Shown here: positions 16,531 to 27,100 of the stretch, piece by piece
Position numbering within the stretch: position 1 is the stretch's first letter
Layout of the letters: the number at the start of each line of letters is the position of its first letter
From: Planctomycetota bacterium
GTDB lineage: Bacteria; Planctomycetota; B15-G4
NCBI GenBank assembly: GCA_029259695.1
Contig: JAJDEQ010000101.1
Span: 18,061 to 82,060 of the forward strand
Reading direction: 5' to 3'
Length of the DNA stretch: 64,000 nt
Translations under genes and position numbers: made by a program
The notes under the pieces: model-generated
Seen by the model: only the letters and a program-made list of their open reading frames with translations
Told to the model about the DNA's origin: nothing
Database searches by the model: none

Positions 16531-19296
16531 TCAGAGTGACTCGGTCATCTGACGCGTGCGGTAACGCTCGATCTCACCCTGGAGCCACGCGCCGTGGGCG
16601 GCGACCTGGGCGTCACCCGAACCGGCGAAGGCATCGCAGCGCGACGACGCGCGGGTCAGCATGCTGTCGAACAGCGACAGCGTGTCGGGGGTGTCGCTCG
16701 AACGCAGCACCCTGAACACCCGGTCCACGAAGCTGGCCTGGATGCGCCGGTCGTGCTCGTCGGGCGTGTTGCCGCCCCAGACCGCCTCGAAGGCCCGGTC
16801 GGCCACGTCGGTGGGAGCCAGGGCACCGTTCCAGTTGAAGCGCTGCTGAGCACCGAGCCGCTCGTACATGGACGGGCTCATGAGCATGGACAGGGGCACC
16901 GAACGGACGGAGTAGACCGCGTCGGGGATGGGGTCGAACGACCACATGTCGAAGAAGCCGCCGCCCCAACTGCCGTACTTGCGGTTGGACATCAGCAACT
17001 GTTGTTCGTCCGGGATGCCGCCGTTCCAGGTCAGCCCCTTCTCGACCAGCAGGTCGAGCGCCCGGCGCTGCATGTCGGCCGGAACCGGCTCGATCGGCGG
17101 ACGACCACCGTCCTGGCCCACCAGGTCGCGGTTGAGCGTGATGCCGCCGATGTAGTTGCCCATGCCCCACAGGTTGCGCTGCATCAGGCTGGTCATGGCG
17201 CCGTAGTAGCGGGCGTACTCGTGGAACGCCTCACCGTCTTCGGCACCCTTGTCGAGCAGGCGACGGAAGCCCTCTTCGGCCAGCGCGAGCTGGCTGGCGC
17301 TGAAGGCCACCGGGTCCTTGCCCATGTCCCACACCGTGGCGAAGGCGTCGCCGTAGAAGCGGTCCTCGTCGGTGGCGTAGTCGAGCCCCGGCTCGGGCGA
17401 GCGTGAGGCGATGGCCGCCAGGCCGCCCGCGTCGTTGTTGCCGAACTCGGTGTAGCCGTACTCGACGGCCCAGATGTCATAGGCGCCGGGCGTGGAGGCG
17501 AAGAACTCGCCCTGGGGCTGACCCGGACCCGCGATGTTGATCGCCGCGTAGTCCATGACCGAACCGAGCAGGCCGCGCTGGGCCGTCTCCGACACGTCGT
17601 GCAGGGCCGGACCGTCGCGCCAGGTGGACGACTTGAAGTTGTGCCGCAGGCCGAGCGTGTGCCCGACCTCGTGTGCCACCACTTCGGTCAGCATCGCCGC
17701 CAGGAACTCGTCGCTCTCGAAGTCCGGGTCGTCCAGGGCGAGCACGGCCATGGCCTGGGCCAGCATGTCCATGCGTTCATCGCCGGCCATCTGGCACATC
17801 CTCAGCGCGAGCTCGTCCTCGGGCGCCTGGGGGTTCAGGATGCTCTGCGCCTTGGCGTCGAGCTGCTCCGGCGTCATCGAGGCGAGGCTCTGGATGTAGT
17901 TCTCGAAGCGGCGCTTGTAGCTGGTGAGGAACGACGCCTGCATGGTGATGTCGGCATCGAAGATCTCACCGGTGCGCGGATCGGTGCGCGACGGGCCGAT
18001 GGCGAAGGTCACGCCCTCGTCAGCCGACCAACGCACGACCGAGTAACGCGTGTCGGCCGGATCCCAGTCGGCGTCCTCGGGCATCTGCTTGGCCACGATG
18101 CCGTTGCTGAAGCCGGCCTTGCGGAACGCCGGCTCCCACATCTCGATGCCGGCCTTCACGGCGCCGCGCCACTTCTTGGGCGTCGAGTTCTCGATCCAGT
18201 AGGTGATCGGCTCGACCGGTTCGCTCACCTCGGCCGAGGGGTCCTTCTTCTGCAGGCGCCAGCGGTTGATGTAGCGCGTGACCGGGTCGTCCGACTCGAA
18301 GTCGAGCGCGTCCTTGCGGGTGGTCAGGAAGTAGCCCACGCGCTGATCCATCTTGCGCGGCTTGTAGCCGTCCGACGGGAGGGCGCACAGGGAGTGCCGG
18401 GTCTGCAGGATCGCGCCGCGACCGTCGGCCATGGTCGTGTTGCCGCCGGTGCGGGCACCGCGCATGACCAGGTCGAGCGAGATCTCGACGTTGTTCGGGA
18501 AGTTCGAGACCTTGGTGAACAGGCTCAGGTCCTTGGCCACCGAGTACTTGCCGGGCATCCCGCGGGCGATCTGGAGGTTGTCGCCCAGGAAGTACGACCC
18601 GATGTCGATCAGGTAGCGGTCTTCGTCGTCGTTCTTGGCGACCTTGTCGAAGCTCGCCAGGATGCTCTCGGAGGTGATCTCCGCCAGCATGCGCGCCTCG
18701 TGCGCGTCACCGGGCTCCATGTAGGCCGTGTTGTCGGCGACCAGGACGATCTTCTTGTCGTTGCGCTTCGCGAAGCGCAGCACGTTCGAGTTGTCCCACA
18801 GCATGGCGCCGCGGTAGACCGAACCGTTGCCGGCGCCGCTGTTCAGCGCGCCTGCGTAGAGGAACGGCTTGCCGAGGCTCGACTCGTCGATCTCGAGCAG
18901 CAGCTTGCTCTCGCTGTGGTAGAGCGTGAGGAAGCCGACGGTCTTCTCCATCTCCTCGATGGTCTCGTCCCACTTCTTCTTGTTGGCTTCGCGCTCTTTC
19001 TTCTCCTTCTCTTCCTTCTCCTTGAGCTTCTTGGCCACGTCGTCTTCGGGCTCTTCGGCCTTCGAAGTCTGGCCCTTGCTCGCCTTGGCAGCTGCTGCGG
19101 CCTTGGCGGTTTCGGCAGCCTTGGCCGCGTCCGCGTCCTTGGCGTCGGCGCCGGCCACCTTGGCGGCGTCTTCGGCCGAGGCGTTGCCGCTGCCGAGCAC
19201 GTCGGCAGCCTTGTCAGCGGCGCCGTCGGCCGTCGATTGGCAGCTGGCGACGAGCAGTGCTGCGCAGAGAGGAAGGAGGAAAGGGTACGAGCGCAT
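16531..19296 (-). CDS. Zinc-dependent metalloprotease lipoprotein (metzincin, DUF5117-type)
   Basis: The protein has 921 residues and starts at ATG 19296 behind GGGAG. The signal peptide ends in a lipobox (LLVASCQS, Cys at about 20). A long Ala/Lys/Glu-rich linker follows (about 22-105), probably spanning the periplasm or cell surface. The body holds the metzincin motif HEVGHTLGLRHNF at about residue 540, with zinc ligands at the three His and the catalytic Glu, and a downstream VMDYAAINI that fits the Met-turn. This arrangement is that of the large DUF5117/DUF5118 zinc metalloproteases found in Bacteroidetes and planctomycetes. It probably degrades extracellular protein. It stands alone, with a 178-base gap upstream. 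Confidence 0.9.
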   Translation of the reverse strand: MRSYPFLLPLCAALLVASCQSTADGAADKAADVLGSGNASAEDAAKVAGADAKDADAAKAAETAKAAAAAKASKGQTSKAEEPEDDVAKKLKEKEEKEKKEREANKKKWDETIEEMEKTVGFLTLYHSESKLLLEIDESSLGKPFLYAGALNSGAGNGSVYRGAMLWDNSNVLRFAKRNDKKIVLVADNTAYMEPGDAHEARMLAEITSESILASFDKVAKNDDEDRYLIDIGSYFLGDNLQIARGMPGKYSVAKDLSLFTKVSNFPNNVEISLDLVMRGARTGGNTTMADGRGAILQTRHSLCALPSDGYKPRKMDQRVGYFLTTRKDALDFESDDPVTRYINRWRLQKKDPSAEVSEPVEPITYWIENSTPKKWRGAVKAGIEMWEPAFRKAGFSNGIVAKQMPEDADWDPADTRYSVVRWSADEGVTFAIGPSRTDPRTGEIFDADITMQASFLTSYKRRFENYIQSLASMTPEQLDAKAQSILNPQAPEDELALRMCQMAGDERMDMLAQAMAVLALDDPDFESDEFLAAMLTEVVAHEVGHTLGLRHNFKSSTWRDGPALHDVSETAQRGLLGSVMDYAAINIAGPGQPQGEFFASTPGAYDIWAVEYGYTEFGNNDAGGLAAIASRSPEPGLDYATDEDRFYGDAFATVWDMGKDPVAFSASQLALAEEGFRRLLDKGAEDGEAFHEYARYYGAMTSLMQRNLWGMGNYIGGITLNRDLVGQDGGRPPIEPVPADMQRRALDLLVEKGLTWNGGIPDEQQLLMSNRKYGSWGGGFFDMWSFDPIPDAVYSVRSVPLSMLMSPSMYERLGAQQRFNWNGALAPTDVADRAFEAVWGGNTPDEHDRRIQASFVDRVFRVLRSSDTPDTLSLFDSMLTRASSRCDAFAGSGDAQVAAHGAWLQGEIERYRTRQMTESL

Positions 19297-19474
19297 GTGG
19301 GATCTCCCGGGGCGTGAGGACCTCGTAACTTATCAGAACCGCCTTGGGGCCGTCAGTCGGCGCGGCTCGTGGAGGTGTGGCGGGGTCGTGAAGTGCCGTC
19401 GAGCGCGGCCGGCGCGCGGACACAATCCGAGCACAATTGAACGCTGGTCGGACCGCACAGGTCGCGGCGCGAAC

Positions 19475-21103
19475 TCAGCTGCCCATGTGCGGGTAGCGCC
19501 AATCGGTGGCCGGGACGAACGTCTCCTTGATCGTGCGCACGCTCGTCCAGCGGATCAGGTTCAGCATCGATCCGGCCTTGTCGTTGGTGCCCGACGCACG
19601 GCTGCCGCCGAAGGGCTGCTGTCCCACGACGGCGCCGGTGGGCTTGTCGTTGATGTAGAAGTTGCCGGCGGTGTGGCGCAGGCGCGCAGCCACCGCGGCC
19701 ACGGCGTGGCGATCCTGGGCGAAGACCGCTCCGGTGAGCGCGTAGGGCGAACTCGTGTCGCACAGGTCCAGGGCCTCGTCCAGGCGCACATCGTCGTAGG
19801 GCAGCACGGTGAGGATCGGGCCGAAGATCTCCTCGCACATCGAAGCGGCCTTGGGGTCGGTCGTCTCGATCACGGTGGGTTGCACGAACCACCCGGTCGA
19901 GCGGTCGCACTCGCCTCCGGTGACGAACGAACACGATGGGTCGGCGCGGGCCTGGTCGATGTAGTGCTTGCACTTCTCGAACGACTTCTCGTCGATCACG
20001 GCGCACATGAAGTTGCTGAAGTCGGTGGGGTCGCCCATGCTGATGCGGCCCACTTCCTCGGCCAGGCGTTGCTTGACGTCGCCCCACAGGGAGCGGGGGA
20101 TGAACGCACGCGACGCGGCGGAGCACTTCTGGCCCTGGTACTCGAAGGCCCCGCGCAACAGCGCGGTCACCAGCGAGGGCACGTCCGCCGACGGGTGCGC
20201 GAAGACGAAGTCCTTGCCCCCGGTCTCACCGACGATGCGCGGGTAGCTGCGGTACGACGCGATGTTCTCGCCGATCGTGCGCCACATGGTCTGGAACGTC
20301 GGCGTGGAACCGGTGAAGTGCACTCCGGCCAGCTCGGGGTGGGCCAGCGCCGGCGTGCCGATGTCGGGGCCGCGTCCGGGCACGAAGTTGATCACGCCGG
20401 GCGGGAGTCCGGCCGCTTCCAGCAGCTCCATCACGGCGAAGTTCGACACGGCCGCCGTGGTGGCGGGCTTCCACAACGCCACGTTGCCCATCAGCGCGGG
20501 GGCCGTGGGCAGATTGCCGCCGATCGACGTGAAGTTGAAGGGCGTCACCGCGAACACGAAGCCCTCGAGGTTGCGGTACTCGCAGCGGTTCCACATGCCC
20601 GGCGCCGACTCGGGTTGCAGCGCCATGAGCTGTCGGGCGTAGCCGACGTTGAAGCGGAAGAAGTCGATCAGCTCGCAAGCCGCGTCGATCTCCGCCTGGA
20701 AGGCGGTCTTGCTCTGGCCCAGCATGGTGGCCGCGTTGATGCGCGCACGCCACGGCCCGGCCAGCAGGTCGGCTGCCTTGAGGAAGACCGAGGCGCGGTC
20801 CTCGAACGATGCGCCGGCCCAACTCGCGCTCGCCGCCCGGCCCGCGGCCACCGCCTGCTCGACGTGCTCGGCGCCGGCGAGGTGGACGCGCCCCAGCACC
20901 CGCGACGTGTCGTGGGGCTCGGTCACGTCGAACAGGGCGCCGCTCTCCACGCGGCGGCCGCCGATGATCGCGGGGACCTCGATCGGCTCGGATCGCTGCC
21001 GGCCGAGTTCGGCCTCGAGGGTGGCCCGAACGGGGCTGCCGGGGGCGTAGGCCTCGATCGGCTCGTTGACGGGAATCGGGACTTCGGTGATGGCGTCGGT
21101 CAT
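19475..21103 (-). CDS. pruA: L-glutamate gamma-semialdehyde (P5C) dehydrogenase
   Basis: The product has 542 residues, the usual length for a stand-alone P5C dehydrogenase of the ALDH4 type. It oxidises glutamate semialdehyde to glutamate with NAD+, the last step of proline breakdown. Visible motifs are the opening NEPIEAYAPGSPVRATLEAEL, the cofactor region AVTPFNFTSIGGNLPTAPA, FTGSTPTFQTMW, the general base in VGETGGKDFVFAHPSAD, and the catalytic Cys in GQKCSAASRAFIP (about residue 326). No proline dehydrogenase gene is nearby. The start ATG 21103 has TACAAT eight bases upstream and no Shine-Dalgarno. Confidence 0.93.
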   Translation of the reverse strand: MTDAITEVPIPVNEPIEAYAPGSPVRATLEAELGRQRSEPIEVPAIIGGRRVESGALFDVTEPHDTSRVLGRVHLAGAEHVEQAVAAGRAASASWAGASFEDRASVFLKAADLLAGPWRARINAATMLGQSKTAFQAEIDAACELIDFFRFNVGYARQLMALQPESAPGMWNRCEYRNLEGFVFAVTPFNFTSIGGNLPTAPALMGNVALWKPATTAAVSNFAVMELLEAAGLPPGVINFVPGRGPDIGTPALAHPELAGVHFTGSTPTFQTMWRTIGENIASYRSYPRIVGETGGKDFVFAHPSADVPSLVTALLRGAFEYQGQKCSAASRAFIPRSLWGDVKQRLAEEVGRISMGDPTDFSNFMCAVIDEKSFEKCKHYIDQARADPSCSFVTGGECDRSTGWFVQPTVIETTDPKAASMCEEIFGPILTVLPYDDVRLDEALDLCDTSSPYALTGAVFAQDRHAVAAVAARLRHTAGNFYINDKPTGAVVGQQPFGGSRASGTNDKAGSMLNLIRWTSVRTIKETFVPATDWRYPHMGS

Positions 21104-24100
21104 GGCGGCGGATTGTAAGCATTCGCACCGGCGCTGTCGGCAGGCCGGCGCTCGTGGCGTCGGCCGCGCAACTTCCTGCCGCGGCGCGTCTTCAACTGGA
21201 GTCCCCGGTGCTTCAACTGGAGAGCCCGGTGCCCTAAAGTCGGGTCGGCGCGGGGCCGAAACGACTGCAGGCCCACGTGCCACCCGACAGCGAGACTCCT
21301 CACCCTTGAACCTGATACCTCGGCTCTCCCCGCGAGCGCTGGGCGCCCGTGCGATGCTCGTGATCGGCGTGGCCCTGCTGCTGGTCGGACCGCTCGTGGG
21401 CCCGGTCCGTGGCCTGGCCGCCGAGCTCAGCCCCAAGCAGCACAAGCAGATCGCCAAGCTCGAGAAGAAGCTGGCGAAGAAGCAGGTCAAGCACGGGCTG
21501 CAGTTCGGGAAGCTCGTGGCCGCCCAGGACGCGCTGTCCGCCGGGCAGGCCCAACTCGTGCTCGCGCAGGGCCTGGGTGACTCCACCCCGGCCGACGCCA
21601 AGGCCAAGAAGAAGGCGCTCAAGAAGGCCACCAAGAAGGTCAACGGGGCCGGCAAGAAGATCGCCAAGTGGAGCACCAAGCTCGACAAGAACGAGCTGGC
21701 GCAGGCGGCGATCGTGGACCTGATCGAGGCCATCGACCCCGAGCACTTCGGGTCCATCGCCAGTGCCGGTCCGTCGCTGGCCGCCGTGGGTGACGAAGAC
21801 AAGGTGGTCTTCGAATGGACGCCGGTCGAGGGCGCCAGTCACTACGTGCTGTATTGGAGTCTGGCGCCGGGCGTCAGCCCCGAGACGGGCACCCCGCGCG
21901 AGACGACGAACCTGAAGTACGGCATCGCGGGCGTGGGCGACGAGACCGAGGTGTTCGGCGTGGTGGCCGCATTCGTCGACGCTGTCGCGTCGACGCCCAG
22001 CAACGAGGCCTCGGCCGCCAGTGACGCCGCCGCGCCGCCGCCACCGCCTCCGCCGCCGCCCCCCGGGCCCACCCAGTACGACCCCACCTGGGGCGACGTG
22101 GCACCCGGCCTGGTGTTGACCTTCGACCACGACGGCGGCCTCAGCGACGTGCAGAACGGCGCCAACCTCAAGTCCGCGATCCAGGCCCTGCAGCCCGGCG
22201 ACCGGCTGGAGATCGGCAGCGGCACCTACTCGATCAACTCCTTCTTCCGGGTGGAGTTGCAGGGCACGTCCAACGCGCCGATCTGGATCGTCGCGCAGGC
22301 CGGCGCCGTACCCGTGATCACCCGCCCCGACGCCAACCAGAACGTGATCAACGTGGGCACGTCGACCCTGGGGTCGGCCCGCTACGTCGCCTTTCGCGGG
22401 CTGGAGTTCACCGGCGGCTCGGCCGGCATCCGCATCTACGGCGGCGACAACATCTGGATCGACGACTGCCACATCCACCACGTGGGTGAAGCCGGCATCA
22501 CCGCCAACAGCGCCGACTCGCAGTTCCTGCACATCACCCGCAACGAGATCCACCACACGGCGGGTTACGGCGAGGGCATGTACCTGGGCGCCAACAACGC
22601 CGCCGTGATCATGAGCAACTCGGTCATCGCCCTGAACCACGTGCACCACACGAACAGCGGGACGCTCCAGGGCGACGGCATCGAGATCAAGCAGGGGAGC
22701 TGGGGCAACTGGGTCGCCGAGAACGTGATCCACGACACGAAGTACCCAGCGCTGCTGCTCTACGGCACGGGCGGCGAGGCCGTGAACCTGGTGGAGCGCA
22801 ACGTGCTGATCGGGAGCAACGACAACGTGCTCCAGGTCCAGGGCGAGGCGATCGTGCGCAACAACCTGATCATGAACGGGGCCACCGGCTTCCACAGCCA
22901 CGACCACCAGGGTCAGACGCGCGACCTGCAGTTCGTGCACAACACGATCGTCAACACCGGACGCGCCACGCGCATGAGCAACTGGAACGGTCGGCCCGGG
23001 ATGGTCTTCGCCAACAACGCGGTCTACAGCCAGAGCAGCAACTCGATCTACTTCCCGGGCGGTTCGGCCGGGGTGGACATCAGCGGCAACGTCGTGCTGG
23101 GCTCGGTCAGCGGCGCCTCGGTGGGCTACACGGCCGGCAACGGCCTGGGCGACTTCGTCGACGCGAGCTGGGACGGCGCCAGCAGTGACGTGACGCCGGC
23201 GCCGGGCAGCCCGCTGATCGGTGCCGGCGACGGGGCCTTCGCCGTCGAGGAAGACATCTTCGGCGACGAGCGACAGGGCGCGCTCGACACGGGCTGCGTC
23301 GACGCCGACTGACGCTGCTTCGCGGGCTGCCGGACCCTATACTCCCGGGCATGATGCGCGGAGTGCTCGATCTGGCCGGCGTGCTGGCATGCGTGGCGTG
23401 GCTGGTCGCCGGCGGATGCGCGCCGCAGCCGCGCGCGCCGCGACCGGGTGGCGAGACACCGCGCAACATCCTGTTCATCTACGCCGACGATCAGCGGGCG
23501 GACACGATCGGCGCGTGGGGCAACGAGCACATCGTCACTCCGCACCTCGACGCCCTTGCCGGCCGGGGCTTCTCCTTCCGCCGCGGTTACTGCCTGGGTG
23601 GGCCCCACGGTGCGGTGTGTGTCCCGAGTCGAGCCATGCTGCTCACGGGCAAGGCCTGGTTCGAACTCGACCTGGGTGACTTCGGCGGGCGCACGAGCCT
23701 GCCCGAGCACCTCGCCGCCCAGGGCTATCGCACGTTCATGACGGGCAAGTGGCACAACGGGCACGGAGCCCTGCGCCGGTGCTTCCCCTCGGCCCAAGCG
23801 GTCATGCGCGCCGGGATGTCCGACCACTACCAGGTCCCGCTGGTGGACATCGTGGACGGTGAGTTCGAGAACGAGCGCACGGGTGTCGGGCACTCGAGCG
23901 AGATCTTCGCCGACGAAGCGGTGGACTTCCTGGAGCGGCTGTCGGGCGACGCGCCCTTCTTCTGCTACGTCGCCCTGACGGCGCCCCACGATCCACGCGA
24001 TGCGCCGGCGGCCTACCGCGAGCGCTTCGCCGACCAGCGCCCGCCGCTGCCGCCGAACTTCCTGCCCCAACATCCCTTCGACAACTCCCAACTGCTGACG

Positions 24101-27100
24101 CGAGACGAGCAGCTCGCCCCCTGGCCCCGGACGGCGTCGGTCATCCGTGATCAGCTCGCGGAGTACTACGCGCTGATCGAGCACATGGATGCCCAGGTGG
24201 GGCGCATCCTCGCGGCCCTCGAGGCGAGTGGACGGGGCGCCGACACGCTCGTCGTGTACGCGGCGGATCACGGGCTGGCCCTCGGCAGCCACGGTCTGCT
24301 CGGCAAGCAGAACGTCTACGAACACTCCATGCGCGCGCCGATCATCGTCACCGGCCCCGGGGTGCCGCAGGGCTCGAGTCCGGCCCTGGTCTATCTGCAC
24401 GATCTCTACCCGACGTTGCTGCGGGCTTGCGGGGCACTCCCCGAAGACGACTGCGACGGTCGTGACCTCGCGCCGCTCTGGGACGGCGAGGACACCGGGG
24501 TGCGCGATTCGCTGATGACATCGCAGCACCACATGCGCGCCGTCACCGACGGGCGCTGGAAGCTGATCCGCTACGGGGACATCGATCGCACCCAACTGTT
24601 CGACCTGGACGTCGACCCGCACGAGTTGCACGACCTCGCCGCCGACCCGCTGCGGGCGGGTGAGTTGCAGCGCCTGGCGAAGCTGCTGCAAGCCTGGCAG
24701 GTGGAACTGGGTGACCCGCAACCGTGGACGTCCGCGCAGACGCGTTCGCCGGAGATCGACCTCAGCGGCCACGAGCGCGAGCCGGACAGCTGGCAGCCCG
24801 CCTGGATCCGCGAGAAGTACTTCGGACGCTAGCCTGGACTTCTCACCAGGTTCGTCGCGAGGTGGCGCCTGAGCCTTCAGGGCTGCGTCGAACGGCCCTT
24901 TCGATGCTCGACGGGGTGTCACCCCGCCTCCGCGTCGAAAGCGCCGCGTCTCCTTGCCCTGAAGGCTCAGGCGCCACCGCAGCAGAAGCTGGTGAGAAGT
25001 CCAGGCTAGGCGTGCCGCGGGGTGGCCCGGGGCAGCCAACATGTCAGGATGTGCACGACCGGTCGCAGAGCGTCAGCCGATCGAACCCCCGCGGCGCCTC
25101 GCGCCCGTCTTGCAGGAGTCCCCTCGTTGATCGTCCCGCGCACTTCTCGTGACGAGATCCTCGCCCGCTTGCGCCGCAAGACCGAGGCAGGCATCCCGAT
25201 CTTCATCGCCAGCGCCGGCAGCGGACTGGTGGCCCGGTTGCTCGAGCAGTCGGGAGCCGACTGCGTGAACACGTTCTCCGGCGCGCGCCTGCGGGCCAAC
25301 GGCATGGGCACCATGTCCATGCTCTGGCCGATCCTCGACAGCAACCGCCAGACGCTCGACTACACCGAGCAGGACATCCTGCCCGCCATGACCGGCGACG
25401 CCTTCGTGTGCGCCTGCATCAACGCCAACGACCCGCTCAAGGACATGCGCAGCGTCCTGCGCCGCTTGCTGGACATGGGCGTCTGTTCGGTGTCCAACAT
25501 CGGCCCGTCGATCAGCTACGTCGACAAGGACAGCGAGGTCTATCGCGTGCTGACCAAGAGCGGCATCACCTTCGACCACGAGGTGGCCATGCTCGCCCTG
25601 GCCCGGGAGATGCAGATGGTGACCGTGGCGCTGGCCTTCGACGAAGCCGACAGCCTGGCGGTGGTGCAGGGCGCGCGGCCCGACGTGTTCTGCTTCCACG
25701 CCGGCACGACCAAGGGCGGTCTGCGCGGCTACGACTCGGGCGAGTCCATCGCGGGCACGGCCGAGCGCACCGAGGACGTGTTCCGCAAGGTCCGCGCCAT
25801 CGACCCGGAGGTGATCCTGGTGGCGCACGGCGCGGCCATGGAGTCCCCGGAGGACGCCCAGTTCATGCTCGACGCCACGTCGACCCAGGGCATCTGGACC
25901 GGGTCGTCCACCGAGCGCATCCCGATCGAGCGCGCCGTGCTGGAGACGGCCCGGCAGTTCGCGGCCCTGCGGCGCAGCGACTCGGGGCCCGCCTCGTGAG
26001 CGCGGTCGTCGCCGTGCTGGCCACGCTCGACACCAAGGGCGACGAGGCCGGCTACCTGCGCGAGCAGATCGAGAGCCAGGGTTGCCGCGCGGTGCTGATC
26101 GACATGGGCGTGCTGGGCGCCGCCGGCTGCCCGCCGGATGTGGACCGCGCGGCGGTGGCCGAGGCGGGCGGCACGCCGCTGGAGCAGTTGCTGCAGGCGC
26201 CCAGTCGTCAGGCGGCCGGTCCGGTCATGGTGCGCGGCGCCACGCGTGTGCTCCAGGAGCTGCTGGCGAAGGGCGAGGTGCAGGCCGTGATCGGCATGGG
26301 CGGCACGCAGGGCACGTCCAGTTGCACCGCCGTCATGCGCGAGCTGCCCTATGGCTTCCCCAAGCTGATGTTGTCGACGGTGGCGTCGGGTGACACCTCG
26401 GCCTTCGTGGGCATCAAGGACATCAGCATGATGTTCTCGGTGGCCGACATCCTCGGGCTCAATCCGTTCCTGCGGAAGATCCTGTCCAACGCCGCCGCGG
26501 CCGCGTGCGGCATGGCGCGCTCACAGGTGGTGCTCGAGACGCGCCGCGACACCGGCAAGCCCGTGGTGGCCATGACCAACCTGGGCACGCTCACCGAGGG
26601 TGCGACGCGCGCGCTGGAGCGCTTCGAGCGGGCCGGCTACGAGGTCGTCGTGTTCCACGCCATCGGCGCCGGCGGACTGGCCATGGAACAGATGATGCGC
26701 GACGGCCTGATCGGTGCCGTGTTCGACTACGCGCTCGGAGAGATCACCGACGAACTGCTCGGCGGGTTGCGCGCCGCCGGGCCCGAGCGACTCACGGTGG
26801 CCGGGAGCCTGGGCCTGCCCCAGGTGATCTGCCCGGGCGGGGTGGAACATGTGGGGCTGCTCGTCGAGGCGGACACGGTCCCGCCCGAGTACCGCGGACG
26901 CAAGCGGGTCTTCCACAGCCCGATCGTGCTGGCGCCGCGTCTCGACTCGAAGGAGCTGCGGCGGGTGGCGCAGGCGATCGGCGAGCGCCTGGCCCACAGC
27001 CGCGACCGCACCTACGTGTTCGTGCCCCGCGGCGGCACCAGCCGCTACGCCATCGAGGGCGGCCCGTTGCACGACCCCGTGGCGGACCGCGCCTTCTTCG